DNA of 7,490 nucleotides from an uncultured Clostridia bacterium (GTDB taxonomy: Bacteria; Bacillota; Clostridia; Christensenellales; Aristaeellaceae), in contig CAKTXH010000107.1 in the NCBI GenBank assembly GCA_934630975.1, positions 1-7,490 on the forward strand. Reading direction: 5' to 3'. A program made the position numbers and the translations under genes. Every line of letters starts with the position of its first letter. The first letter of the stretch is position 1. Under the pieces are notes generated by a model. It did not search any database and was not told the origin of the DNA. It saw nothing but the letters and a program-made list of their open reading frames with translations. Shown here piece by piece: positions 1-5,833 of this stretch.

Positions 1-477
1 GGTCAGGGCTTCCAGCCGGTCTGCGGCTTCTCCTACGGCGCGGGCAAGTATAAGCGCGTGCGCGAAGCCTTCTGGTTCTGCGTGAAGGTTGTGACCGTCA
101 TTCTGGTTGTGCTGTGCGCCGTCTCCCTGCCGTTCTCCGGCCAGATCATCGCCGTGTTCCGCCGCGACGACCCGCAGGTCATCGAAATCGGCACGCTCGC
201 CCTGCGTTTCCAGCTGCTGACTCTGCCGCTTTGGGGCTATATCACCATGTGCAACATGTTCACGCAGGCCATCGGCTACGGCGTGCGTTCCACCATCATT
301 TCCACCGCGCGTCAGGGTATTTTCCTCATTCCGGCGCTGCTGATCTTCCCGAACGTTTGGGGGCTGCTCGGTATTCAAATCGCTCAGCCCGTCGCCGACG
401 TCTGCACGCTGGTGCTGTGCCTCGCGATTGTGAACGGCATTTTGAAGCAGCTTAAAGCGAAAGAGACGCAGGAATAA
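1..477 (+). CDS. MATE-family multidrug/Na+ antiporter, C-terminal fragment
   Basis: The reading frame is open from base 1, so the gene starts outside the window; 158 residues remain and end at TAA (475-477). The fragment opens with GQGFQPVCGFSYGAG, the conserved 'GxxxQPxxGxNYGA' loop typical of MATE-family (MatE, PF01554) exporters, usually in the second half of the ~450-residue protein. Three or four hydrophobic segments follow (about fragment residues 27-48, 68-88, 101-121 and 125-148), ending in a short charged tail (KQLKAKETQE). Known of the family: cation-driven export of drugs or metabolites across the inner membrane. The substrate cannot be told from this piece. The next gene on the same strand begins 120 nt downstream and no clear T-tailed terminator separates them. 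Membership is confident; specificity is unknown. Confidence 0.9.
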   Translation, partial: GQGFQPVCGFSYGAGKYKRVREAFWFCVKVVTVILVVLCAVSLPFSGQIIAVFRRDDPQVIEIGTLALRFQLLTLPLWGYITMCNMFTQAIGYGVRSTIISTARQGIFLIPALLIFPNVWGLLGIQIAQPVADVCTLVLCLAIVNGILKQLKAKETQE

Positions 478-531
478 GCCCAAAATCCGCTTCAAAGCAG
501 CGTTGCAACCCCGGATTGCGGAAATTCCAAG

Positions 532-581
532 TTGACATGGTGGCTTTGCCCAGCATTTTCGTGTAGAATGAACCCTGTCAA
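532..581 (+). promoter_or_regulatory. Possible operator: inverted repeat TTGACATGG / CCCTGTCAA
   Basis: TTGACATGG at 532-540 and CCCTGTCAA at 573-581 are inverted copies matching at 8 of 9 bases, with centres 41 nt apart, roughly four DNA turns. They bracket the region where the promoter of the downstream XRE-type regulator should lie, and the right arm touches its ribosome site. Autoregulation by looping or cooperative binding is an inference. The left arm also contains a perfect -35 hexamer (TTGACA), but the nearest -10-like word (TAGAAT, 564-569) is 26 nt away, too far for a normal promoter. Confidence 0.35.
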
Positions 582-597
582 AAGGAGGTTATCCGCT

Positions 598-1101
598 ATG
601 ATTGGAGAAAAGATTGCGCTCTGCCGGAAAAAGGCAGGCATGTCGCAGGAAGCGCTCGCCGCTGAACTCAACATCTCGCGTCAGGCCGTTTCGCGCTGGG
701 AAACCGGCGAGGCCACGCCGGACACGGATAAGGTCGTCCAGCTCAGCCGGCTGTTCGGCGTTACCACCGATTATCTGCTGCTCGACGAAATCGAAGCCGC
801 TGCCGCCCCACAAACCTCCGCTCCCCAGCCGTCCGCCCCGCAGGCGGATACGCTCGAGCGGAAGCGCCCGCCTTCTCGCCTTTCCGTCGGCAAATGCCTG
901 CTGATCATCGGTCTGGCCAGTCTGGCCGCCGTGCTCATCGAAAGCGGTTTCTATTCGGATACGTTGAACGAATGGTATACCGACTTAGGCCCTTACGGCA
1001 CCGCACTGTTCAAGACGTGGCGGATCTTCCCGCTGATTTTCAGCGTTTTCGCCTCGGCACTTGGCGGGGCTATCGTTTGGGACGAGTACCATCCGGCTTA
1101 A
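598..1101 (+). CDS. XRE-family HTH regulator with two C-terminal membrane segments
   Basis: The start is ATG at 598, preceded by AAAGGAGG (581-588) with 9 nt spacing; a longer in-frame start at 532 would run through the promoter region and lacks such a site. The protein has 167 residues. Residues 3-62 form a Cro/C1-type (XRE, HTH_3) domain; the motif includes MSQEALAAELNISRQAVSRWETG (read as positions 15-37) followed by a typical 'P..D.....L...F.V..DYLL' ending. Residues 65-95 are an Ala/Pro/Gln-rich linker. Two hydrophobic segments follow (about 98-117 and 143-163), the second ending WDEYHPA. The layout suggests a membrane-tethered DNA-binding protein with a small sensing region (about 118-142) facing outward or within the bilayer. 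Ligand and targets are unknown. The neighbouring MATE pump is a possible target by proximity only. The fold is certain, the role inferred. Confidence 0.9.
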   Translation: MIGEKIALCRKKAGMSQEALAAELNISRQAVSRWETGEATPDTDKVVQLSRLFGVTTDYLLLDEIEAAAAPQTSAPQPSAPQADTLERKRPPSRLSVGKCLLIIGLASLAAVLIESGFYSDTLNEWYTDLGPYGTALFKTWRIFPLIFSVFASALGGAIVWDEYHPA

Positions 1102-1127
1102 AACAACCGTTGCAATTACCAAGTTCG

Positions 1128-1187
1128 GCACAACGTCTGCGATACTGGACACGGTAAATCCGTTCCAGTATCGCGAGGTACGTGTGC
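1128..1187. other. 60-nt extended fold-back (long imperfect hairpin)
   Basis: Nested complementary arms can be read directly: GCACA (1128-1132) with TGTGC (1183-1187); CGT (1134-1136) with ACG (1180-1182); GCGATACTGGA (1139-1149) with TCCAGTATCGC (1164-1174); ACGG (1151-1154) with CCGT (1160-1163); loop TAAAT (1155-1159). That makes about 23 base pairs interrupted by a small internal loop and two single-base bulges. Neither side has a T-run, so it is not a standard intrinsic terminator in either direction. It sits between the XRE gene stop (1101) and the probable promoter of the WG-repeat gene. It could be a structured 3' UTR, a protein-binding site, or a small repeat element marking the edge of the AT-rich insertion. 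The function is not shown. Confidence 0.6.
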
Positions 1188-1203
1188 GACGAGGGAACTG
1201 GGC

Positions 1204-1254
1204 TGTATTATCTCAGAATCAGGTATTATAATTCCGTAGCGGTGGAGTGATATC
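1204..1254 (+). promoter_or_regulatory. Probable promoter and ribosome site of the WG-repeat gene
   Basis: A perfect -10 hexamer TATAAT lies at 1227-1232. No good -35 is visible; TGTATT at 1204-1209 is at the right 17-nt distance but matches poorly, so the promoter may need an activator. GGTGGAGTG at 1241-1249 places GGAG (1244-1247) 7 nt before the ATG at 1255. The leader would be very short, roughly 15 nt. Confidence 0.45.
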
Positions 1255-2574
1255 ATGCTTATTGGTTTGAATTATATGTTGAAATTAGTTTCTTCTTTGT
1301 TCATCATTCTGCCGTTCCTTTTTACAGGGGCAAATTGCGAAGAATCCTCATCTCGTTGGATGCTGTATCCTGTACGCAATAACGGATTATGGGGATATAT
1401 GGATCAACAGGGAGAATTGGCGCTTCCCTGCCAATGGTCTTATTGCGGCGATTTCAGAGGAAATGGATATGCTTTGGTTTGCACGGAGTCTGGTCAATAT
1501 GGAATCATCTCTTCGACTGGAAACTATATGATCTACCCGATTCCATTCGCCGATGAAGCAGAAGAGCTTGGATATTATGGTGGAAAGGATACGGGCGTAT
1601 ATTGGCTGGACAACGGACAGAACATGGGATTCTTTGATGTGCAAAGCGGATATTTTTCCGGTTACCGCTACGACCTTACGCAAGACCTTTGGTTTGATGC
1701 CGAATGTTCGCGCCTGCTCCGTATTACATATGATGGTGAAACCTATGGATATGTCAATCGGCAAAACGGCGTTCAGCAAATTCCCTGTATATTTGAACAA
1801 ATCAACACAATCGGTTTTCATAACGGATTCGCCTTTGAAAACCTTGCATCTTCCGAAGAGACGGTGATTGTCCGCGAAAATGGAACCTTCCTATCTATAC
1901 CTGATAACCTCTCCATAGAGGGTACATCCTTTGAGAATCATTTGCTACTTGTTCAGGACAAAGAAACCAAACTCTATGGCTACTGCGATTCCGAAGGATA
2001 CTGTGCAATTATCCCTCAATTTGAAGATGCAAATTCCTTTCAGAATGGCTACGCGCCAATCAGTCAAAATAGAAAATGGAGTCACATTGATTTAAACGGA
2101 AATATCTGCTCACCGGCAGTCTTCGATTCTCCTTACTATTTTGAAAGCGAGCGGGCAATCGCTATGAAAAACGGAATCCCTGTGTTGATTGATGCAAGTG
2201 GCGATACTTTAAAAATACTTGACAGTGAGCTTACATACTACGATTTTCTACCGGAAGGAATTGCTCTCTTTAGTTCTCGTTTCTACACAGGTTTGATCGA
2301 TATTGAGGGAAATGAACTACTTCCATTGTCAGAAAGGATGTACATTGATCCTTATCCATCTGATGGCCACTTCTTTTCCGAGGGAAAGCACCCTGTCATG
2401 AACGATGAGGGAAAATGGGGATATATCGATTCTTCTGGGCAGATCGTTATCGAATGTAAGTGGAATCGGGTATGCCCTTTCAGCAACGGTCTAGCTCGCG
2501 TATATTTAGATGATAAGATGGCACTCATCAATCATTTCGGAACGATCATATGGGAAGAAAGCGGAGTAGAATAA
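1255..2574 (+). CDS. Secreted WG-repeat protein
   Basis: This is a 439-residue protein; the start is chosen because GGAG lies 7 nt upstream. Residues 9-28 form a hydrophobic signal sequence (LVSSLFIILPFLF core). The 'GANC' at 25-28 resembles but does not satisfy a lipobox, so secretion or anchoring by an uncleaved segment is more likely than a lipoprotein. The rest is a chain of WG-type beta repeats (PF14903 family): clear or degenerate units at LWGYMDQQGELALP (45-58), QYGIISSTG (81-89), YGYVNRQNG (164-172), LYGYCDSEG (240-248), WSHIDLNG (275-282), GLIDIEGNELLP (346-357) and KWGYIDSSG (387-395), with a degenerate last unit at 422-434. Such repeats form beta-rich, propeller-like or solenoid folds with no assigned catalytic role; ligand binding is only a guess. 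Base and codon use are visibly AT-richer (GGA, GAA, AAT, ATT) than in every neighbour, suggesting horizontal acquisition. No partner gene is adjacent. Confidence 0.85.
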   Translation: MLIGLNYMLKLVSSLFIILPFLFTGANCEESSSRWMLYPVRNNGLWGYMDQQGELALPCQWSYCGDFRGNGYALVCTESGQYGIISSTGNYMIYPIPFADEAEELGYYGGKDTGVYWLDNGQNMGFFDVQSGYFSGYRYDLTQDLWFDAECSRLLRITYDGETYGYVNRQNGVQQIPCIFEQINTIGFHNGFAFENLASSEETVIVRENGTFLSIPDNLSIEGTSFENHLLLVQDKETKLYGYCDSEGYCAIIPQFEDANSFQNGYAPISQNRKWSHIDLNGNICSPAVFDSPYYFESERAIAMKNGIPVLIDASGDTLKILDSELTYYDFLPEGIALFSSRFYTGLIDIEGNELLPLSERMYIDPYPSDGHFFSEGKHPVMNDEGKWGYIDSSGQIVIECKWNRVCPFSNGLARVYLDDKMALINHFGTIIWEESGVE

Positions 2575-2686
2575 TATCATAGAAAAAAGCAACATAGTGT
2601 GCATTTCCTAATTTTTTATACCTTTTCGGGTGTAAAATGAGTATCCTTTTTCTTTTTCGCCCCGTTCGGGTACAATTTCCACGCAA
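2575..2686. other. AT-rich spacer between convergent genes
   Basis: No gene is visible. TTTTATACC (2614-2622) can pair with GGTGTAAAA (2629-2637) through one G-T wobble around a 6-nt loop. T-runs at 2647-2657 lie 9 nt beyond, so it is at best a weak terminator for the WG-repeat gene. A short CCCG-TT-CGGG palindrome sits at 2661-2670. The AT-rich character of the WG-repeat gene continues into this spacer and fades by about 2660, which may mark the right edge of acquired DNA. Confidence 0.35.
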
Positions 2687-2732
2687 AAACCTCCCTGCGC
2701 TCTCACTTTTCCGCGAGAACGCAGGGAGGTTT
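2687..2732 (-). terminator. Intrinsic terminator of the - strand operon, possibly bidirectional
   Basis: AAACCTCCCTGCG (2687-2699) pairs perfectly with CGCAGGGAGGTTT (2720-2732), giving 13 bp. After one C/A mismatch, TCTC (2701-2704) pairs with GAGA (2715-2718); the loop is 2705-2714. Read on the - strand, the stem ends GGTTTTTGCG, giving a five-T tract, as expected for the end of the operon whose last stop codon is at 2755. On the + strand the stem is followed by TTTCATTTG, a weaker tract, so it may also stop transcripts of the WG-repeat gene. Confidence 0.85.
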
Positions 2733-2754
2733 CATTTGATCCTCTTCTTTCTAC

Positions 2755-3792
2755 TCAACCGACGTACCCAACCAGCGTCTTGAGCGTCGCAAGCGCGCCC
2801 TCGATATGGCTGCGCTCATAGCCGTGGGAGGCGTACACGCCCGAGCCGATGAGGCCGTGGCGGATGTCATAGCCCGCGCGGAGGGTAGCCTCCACGTCGC
2901 TGCCATAGCGCGGATAAACGTCCACCGCATAGGGCGCGCCCATCTTTTCCGCCGCCGCAATCAACCCGCGCACCACGTCGTAGTTGTACGGGCCGCCGCT
3001 GTCCTTGGCGCAAATGGAAACCATGCGCTCGTCGCAGGTCAGCCCCTCGCCGACACAGCCCATATCCACGGAGATGGCTTCCGTCACGCCCGCGGGCACG
3101 CTCGCGCTGCCGCCGTGGCCGACCTCCTCAAACGAGGTGACATGCACGTAAACCGCGCGATCCGGGGTGATGCGCTCATCCTTCAAATATTTCGCATAGC
3201 CCAGCAGAATACCGACGCTCAGCTTGTCGTCGAGGAAACGGCTCTTGATATAGCCGCTCTTCGTCACGCGGGTGCGCGGCTCGAAGCAGACGTAATCGCC
3301 CGTGCGGATGCCGATCCGCTTCACGTCCTCCGCGCTCGCCGTCGGCTCGTCGAGCACGATTTCAACGGTATCAAACGTGCGCTGCGTGTCGGCGTATTTC
3401 TCGTTGACGTGGGTGGAAGCGTTGATCAGCTGCGCCGTACCCTCGATCACGCCGTCGAACTTGGTCACGACGCGGCAGTTCTCCGTCTCCACGTTTTCCG
3501 CGCGCAGGCCGCCGATGGGCGTGATTTTCAGCCGCCCGTTCGGCTTGATCTGGCAGACCATGCCGCCGAGGGTATCCATGTGCGCCTCCAGCAGCAGGCC
3601 GTTTTCCTTGTCGCTGCCGCCGAGGCAGACGAGCACACCGTCCTTGCGGGTCATCTGCGGCGCATAGCCCAGCGCTTCAAACCGCGCCACCACATGTTCC
3701 GCCGCCTTTTTCGTCATGCCGCTCGGGCTGTCGATGGCCAGCAGATTCTTCGTCTCCTCCACGATAAAAGCGCCGTATTCGTTCCAATCCAT
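2755..3792 (-). CDS. M42-family metallo-aminopeptidase
   Basis: ATG at 3792-3790 is preceded by AAAGGAG, which overlaps the stop codon of the upstream gene; the length of 345 residues is normal for M42 (glutamyl aminopeptidase/FrvX/tetrahedral aminopeptidase) enzymes. Expected co-catalytic metal residues are in place: H71 and D73 in LLEAHMDTLGG, D188 or D189 in SRFLDDKLSVG, the catalytic pair E222-E223 in SFEEVGHGGS, D243 in SVDMG, and a C-terminal histidine, most likely H323 in ASHGYERSH. Residues about 75-170 correspond to the family's dimerisation/oligomerisation insert. No signal peptide is seen, so it acts in the cytoplasm. Known of the family: release of N-terminal residues from short peptides by large self-compartmentalised particles. 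It is the last gene of an operon with AzlCD, fitting amino-acid turnover. Substrate preference cannot be read from sequence. Confidence 0.93.
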   Translation of the reverse strand: MDWNEYGAFIVEETKNLLAIDSPSGMTKKAAEHVVARFEALGYAPQMTRKDGVLVCLGGSDKENGLLLEAHMDTLGGMVCQIKPNGRLKITPIGGLRAENVETENCRVVTKFDGVIEGTAQLINASTHVNEKYADTQRTFDTVEIVLDEPTASAEDVKRIGIRTGDYVCFEPRTRVTKSGYIKSRFLDDKLSVGILLGYAKYLKDERITPDRAVYVHVTSFEEVGHGGSASVPAGVTEAISVDMGCVGEGLTCDERMVSICAKDSGGPYNYDVVRGLIAAAEKMGAPYAVDVYPRYGSDVEATLRAGYDIRHGLIGSGVYASHGYERSHIEGALATLKTLVGYVG

Positions 3793-3805
3793 GTCGCTTA
3801 CTCCT

Positions 3806-4810
3806 TTACTCCGTCTTGAGTTCCTGCACCTTATTGATGATGATGGAAATCGTGCCGTCCCCGTTTTCCACGACGGCGAAGCTGTTTTCGTCGTCCGCCA
3901 GTTCGCGCGGCAGGGTGATGGAAATGCCGTTATCCGTCTTGATCTTGACCCGCTGGAGCTGGGCGACGACGCGTTTATTTTCCACCGGGATGACGGGTTC
4001 GAGCTGCTCTTCCTGAATCTGGCGGGCGACCTGCTCGATGATGGCTTCGCGTTCCGGGTCGGAGCGGAAAACCTCCTCCGCCACGTCCTTCACGTCGATC
4101 ACGCCCTTTTCCTCGATGGATTTGCTCATCGCGCGCTTGACCATCGGGGTCAGCATCGGCGTGTCCATCTCCACCGGCGCGGCCTCTGCGATCACCTGCG
4201 CGACGGCCTGCACGGCCTCCTTGGTGGATTTCGTTTCCGCCATCGCGAAAAGCGCCTGCGCGAACAACGCGCGGTTGCCCACGTTGGTCAGCACCTGCGC
4301 ATCCCGCAGGCGGATATCGCCGGTCGAAAGGTTGACCACGAAGCCCGAGCAGCCCTTGCTGCCCGGCAGAGGGAGCACCGTACCGTACGGGATGACCTGT
4401 GTGCTCGTCGTGCCGTCTTCGGCCACGTCGAGCTGGTGCACCATCGCGCTGCGGTAAGGGAGCTGCGCCACGCAGAGATGCGGGTTGCCGTCCTTCTCAA
4501 ACGAGAAAATCGCCATGTCAAACCCTTCGCGCGGGATTTCAAGCGCCTGCATCGTCTCGTCCATGCTGCGCATCAGCGCGTCGGCGGCCTCCTGAAACGG
4601 GGTCAGCACAAAGCGGCGCAACATCTCCTCCTGCGCGCTGCCCGGCTCGACGCAGGTTGTCCGGCTTCCGTCGGAGGCCATCAGCTTATCCGCCACGGTG
4701 GATAGATACGCCGCGGCCTCGTCGCCGGGCTTGCCCACTCTGCCGGGAAAAATCGGCGCCGCATTGCTGCCGTCGTACAGATACAGCGCGGCACGGGCGA
4801 TGATGTTCAT
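3806..4810 (-). CDS. Probable nucleoid-associated protein, NdpA/YejK-like
   Basis: ATG at 4810-4808 has AGGAG (4823-4819) 8 nt upstream, partly inside the azlD stop codon. The 334 residues have no signal peptide or membrane segment. Order of parts: N-terminal MNIIARAALYLYDGS strand region; mixed helical region (30-95); a beta-rich core with FDMAIFSFEKDG (97-108), HLCVAQLPYRSAMVHQLD (111-128) and GCSGFVVNLSTGDIRLRD (153-170); a helical segment (180-270), rich in Glu/Gln/Lys/Ala; and a C-terminal beta hairpin at 288-326 with the pattern 'IKTDNGISITLP...GDGTISIII'. Length and layout, including the late 'LTI-type' strand pair, resemble the 37-kDa nucleoid-associated family (PF04245), whose E. coli YejK is also about 335 residues and binds DNA and associates with topoisomerases. 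The resemblance is from memory of the family, not an alignment, so the assignment is moderate. Sitting between azlD and a peptidase is unusual for a chromosome-structure protein. Confidence 0.65.
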   Translation of the reverse strand: MNIIARAALYLYDGSNAAPIFPGRVGKPGDEAAAYLSTVADKLMASDGSRTTCVEPGSAQEEMLRRFVLTPFQEAADALMRSMDETMQALEIPREGFDMAIFSFEKDGNPHLCVAQLPYRSAMVHQLDVAEDGTTSTQVIPYGTVLPLPGSKGCSGFVVNLSTGDIRLRDAQVLTNVGNRALFAQALFAMAETKSTKEAVQAVAQVIAEAAPVEMDTPMLTPMVKRAMSKSIEEKGVIDVKDVAEEVFRSDPEREAIIEQVARQIQEEQLEPVIPVENKRVVAQLQRVKIKTDNGISITLPRELADDENSFAVVENGDGTISIIINKVQELKTE

Positions 4811-4822
4811 GGTTCTCTCTCC

Positions 4823-5137
4823 TTATATGCGAATGAGCAGCATATACAGCGCCGTTCCCACGCCGATGCTGAGCAGGGTGTTCTTCTTCCACAGGTGCAG
4901 CGCCACAACGGCCGCCGCCGCAATCAACTGGCGCGCGCCGTCGCCGAACGTGCCGAACGGAACGCTCTTGAGGCAGTAGACGACCAGCGCCGCCATAATC
5001 GCGGGCGGCAGGGTTTCGCCCAGCGCCGCGACAAGGCGCGGCACGCCTTTCTTGCCGCCGAAACAAACGAACGGCAGGGCGCGCAGGGCCATCGTCACGG
5101 CCGCGCAAATCGCGACCACCGCAATCGCATAGCTCAT
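4823..5137 (-). CDS. azlD: AzlD-family branched-chain amino acid exporter, small subunit
   Basis: This is a 104-residue hydrophobic protein, the normal size for AzlD (PF05437). Family marks are RALPFVCFGG (19-28), LPPAIMAALVVYCLK (43-57) and the C-terminal HLWKKNTLLSIGVGTALYM (81-99). Three to four membrane spans are visible (about 4-24, 42-58, 68-84 and 88-103). The ATG (5137-5135) overlaps the azlC TGA in an ATGA junction, with AAGGGGGTG upstream inside azlC, so translation is probably coupled and the two subunits are made together. Known of the family: AzlCD-type pairs export branched-chain amino acids or analogues such as 4-azaleucine (Bacillus subtilis), related to BrnFE. The exact substrate here is inferred from family only. 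Confidence 0.93.
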   Translation of the reverse strand: MSYAIAVVAICAAVTMALRALPFVCFGGKKGVPRLVAALGETLPPAIMAALVVYCLKSVPFGTFGDGARQLIAAAAVVALHLWKKNTLLSIGVGTALYMLLIRI

Positions 5138-5817
5138 GCGCGCACCCCCTTTTTGATATCCATCACGGTCAGCAGAATCGCCGTCAGCCCCAGCGCGGGC
5201 GCAAGGAACGCGCTCGGCCCGAGCAAAAACAGCATCATCAGCGAGCAGATCGCGCCGATGGCCATCGGCACGCGGTTCTTCATCTCCATCGCCTTTTCCA
5301 CGCAGATGACGACGAACAGCGCCGTCATCGAAAAATCAATGCCCGTCAGGTCAAACGGCAGGCCTTGCGCCAGCAGCGTGCCGAGAATCGAGCCGACGAC
5401 CCAATAGATTTGATCGTACAGCGTCACGCGAAACATCACGCCGTCTTCTTCATCATCGGAGAGGCCGCAGAACACCGAATAGGTCTCATCCGTCAGCGAG
5501 GTGATCATATACGGGCGGATGCGCTTATCCATCCGGCCAAAACGCCGGATGCAGGAAAGGCCGTAAAACAGATGGCGCGCGTTGACCATCAGCGCCGTCA
5601 GCGCGACGGCGACGAGCGACGTGCCGCCCGCCAGAAACGGCACCATCACAAATTGCAAGCTTCCGGCATACACCAGCGTGCTGATGGCCAGCGCCCAAAC
5701 CGGGCCGTAGCCCGCCTGCGCCAGCATCGCGCCGAAGGCGATGCCCAGCACAATATAACCGCAAAAGACGGGAAGCGTCAGCTTCACCGCCCGTTTTCTC
5801 TGTTCCGCTTTCGTCAT
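5134..5817 (-). CDS. azlC: AzlC-family branched-chain amino acid exporter, large subunit
   Basis: This is a 227-residue integral membrane protein; ATG at 5817-5815 has GAGGAG (5831-5826) 8 nt upstream, directly beyond the regulator's stop codon. AzlC (PF03591) marks are LPVFCGYIVLGIAFG (15-29), the STLVYAGSLQFV segment (46-57), VNARHLFYGLS (78-88), SLTDETYSVF (107-116) and DQIYWVVGS (135-143). About seven hydrophobic segments are visible, including 15-32, 38-58, 62-82, 130-152, 163-178, 184-202 and 203-219, with a charged DDEEDG turn at 121-126. Together with the overlapping azlD it should form the exporter in the cytoplasmic membrane. Placement directly behind a PucR-type gene suggests the pair is controlled by that regulator. 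Substrates outside the branched-chain group cannot be excluded. Confidence 0.95.
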   Translation of the reverse strand: MTKAEQRKRAVKLTLPVFCGYIVLGIAFGAMLAQAGYGPVWALAISTLVYAGSLQFVMVPFLAGGTSLVAVALTALMVNARHLFYGLSCIRRFGRMDKRIRPYMITSLTDETYSVFCGLSDDEEDGVMFRVTLYDQIYWVVGSILGTLLAQGLPFDLTGIDFSMTALFVVICVEKAMEMKNRVPMAIGAICSLMMLFLLGPSAFLAPALGLTAILLTVMDIKKGVRA

Positions 5818-5833
5818 GCGATTGACTCCTCGA

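Noticed and set aside
484..517. AATCCG / CGGATT as terminator of the MATE gene
   Set aside because: Only a 6-bp stem with a 22-nt loop and no T-run.
532..569. Sigma-A promoter TTGACA ... TAGAAT for the XRE gene
   Set aside because: The spacer is 26 nt, well beyond the usual 16-19; no alternative pair fits, so only the inverted repeat is reported.
1255..1340. Lipoprotein signal on the WG-repeat protein
   Set aside because: The cysteine at residue 28 is preceded by Asn at -1, which does not satisfy the lipobox.
2806..3819. 337-residue open frame on the + strand opposite the M42 peptidase gene
   Set aside because: It is His/Ala/Arg-rich, lacks a domain pattern and mirrors a gene with intact catalytic residues; GC-rich antisense frames stay open by chance.
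3716..4705. 329-residue open frame on the + strand opposite the NdpA-like gene
   Set aside because: Low-complexity His/Arg/Leu composition and no ribosome site; a shadow of the coding strand.
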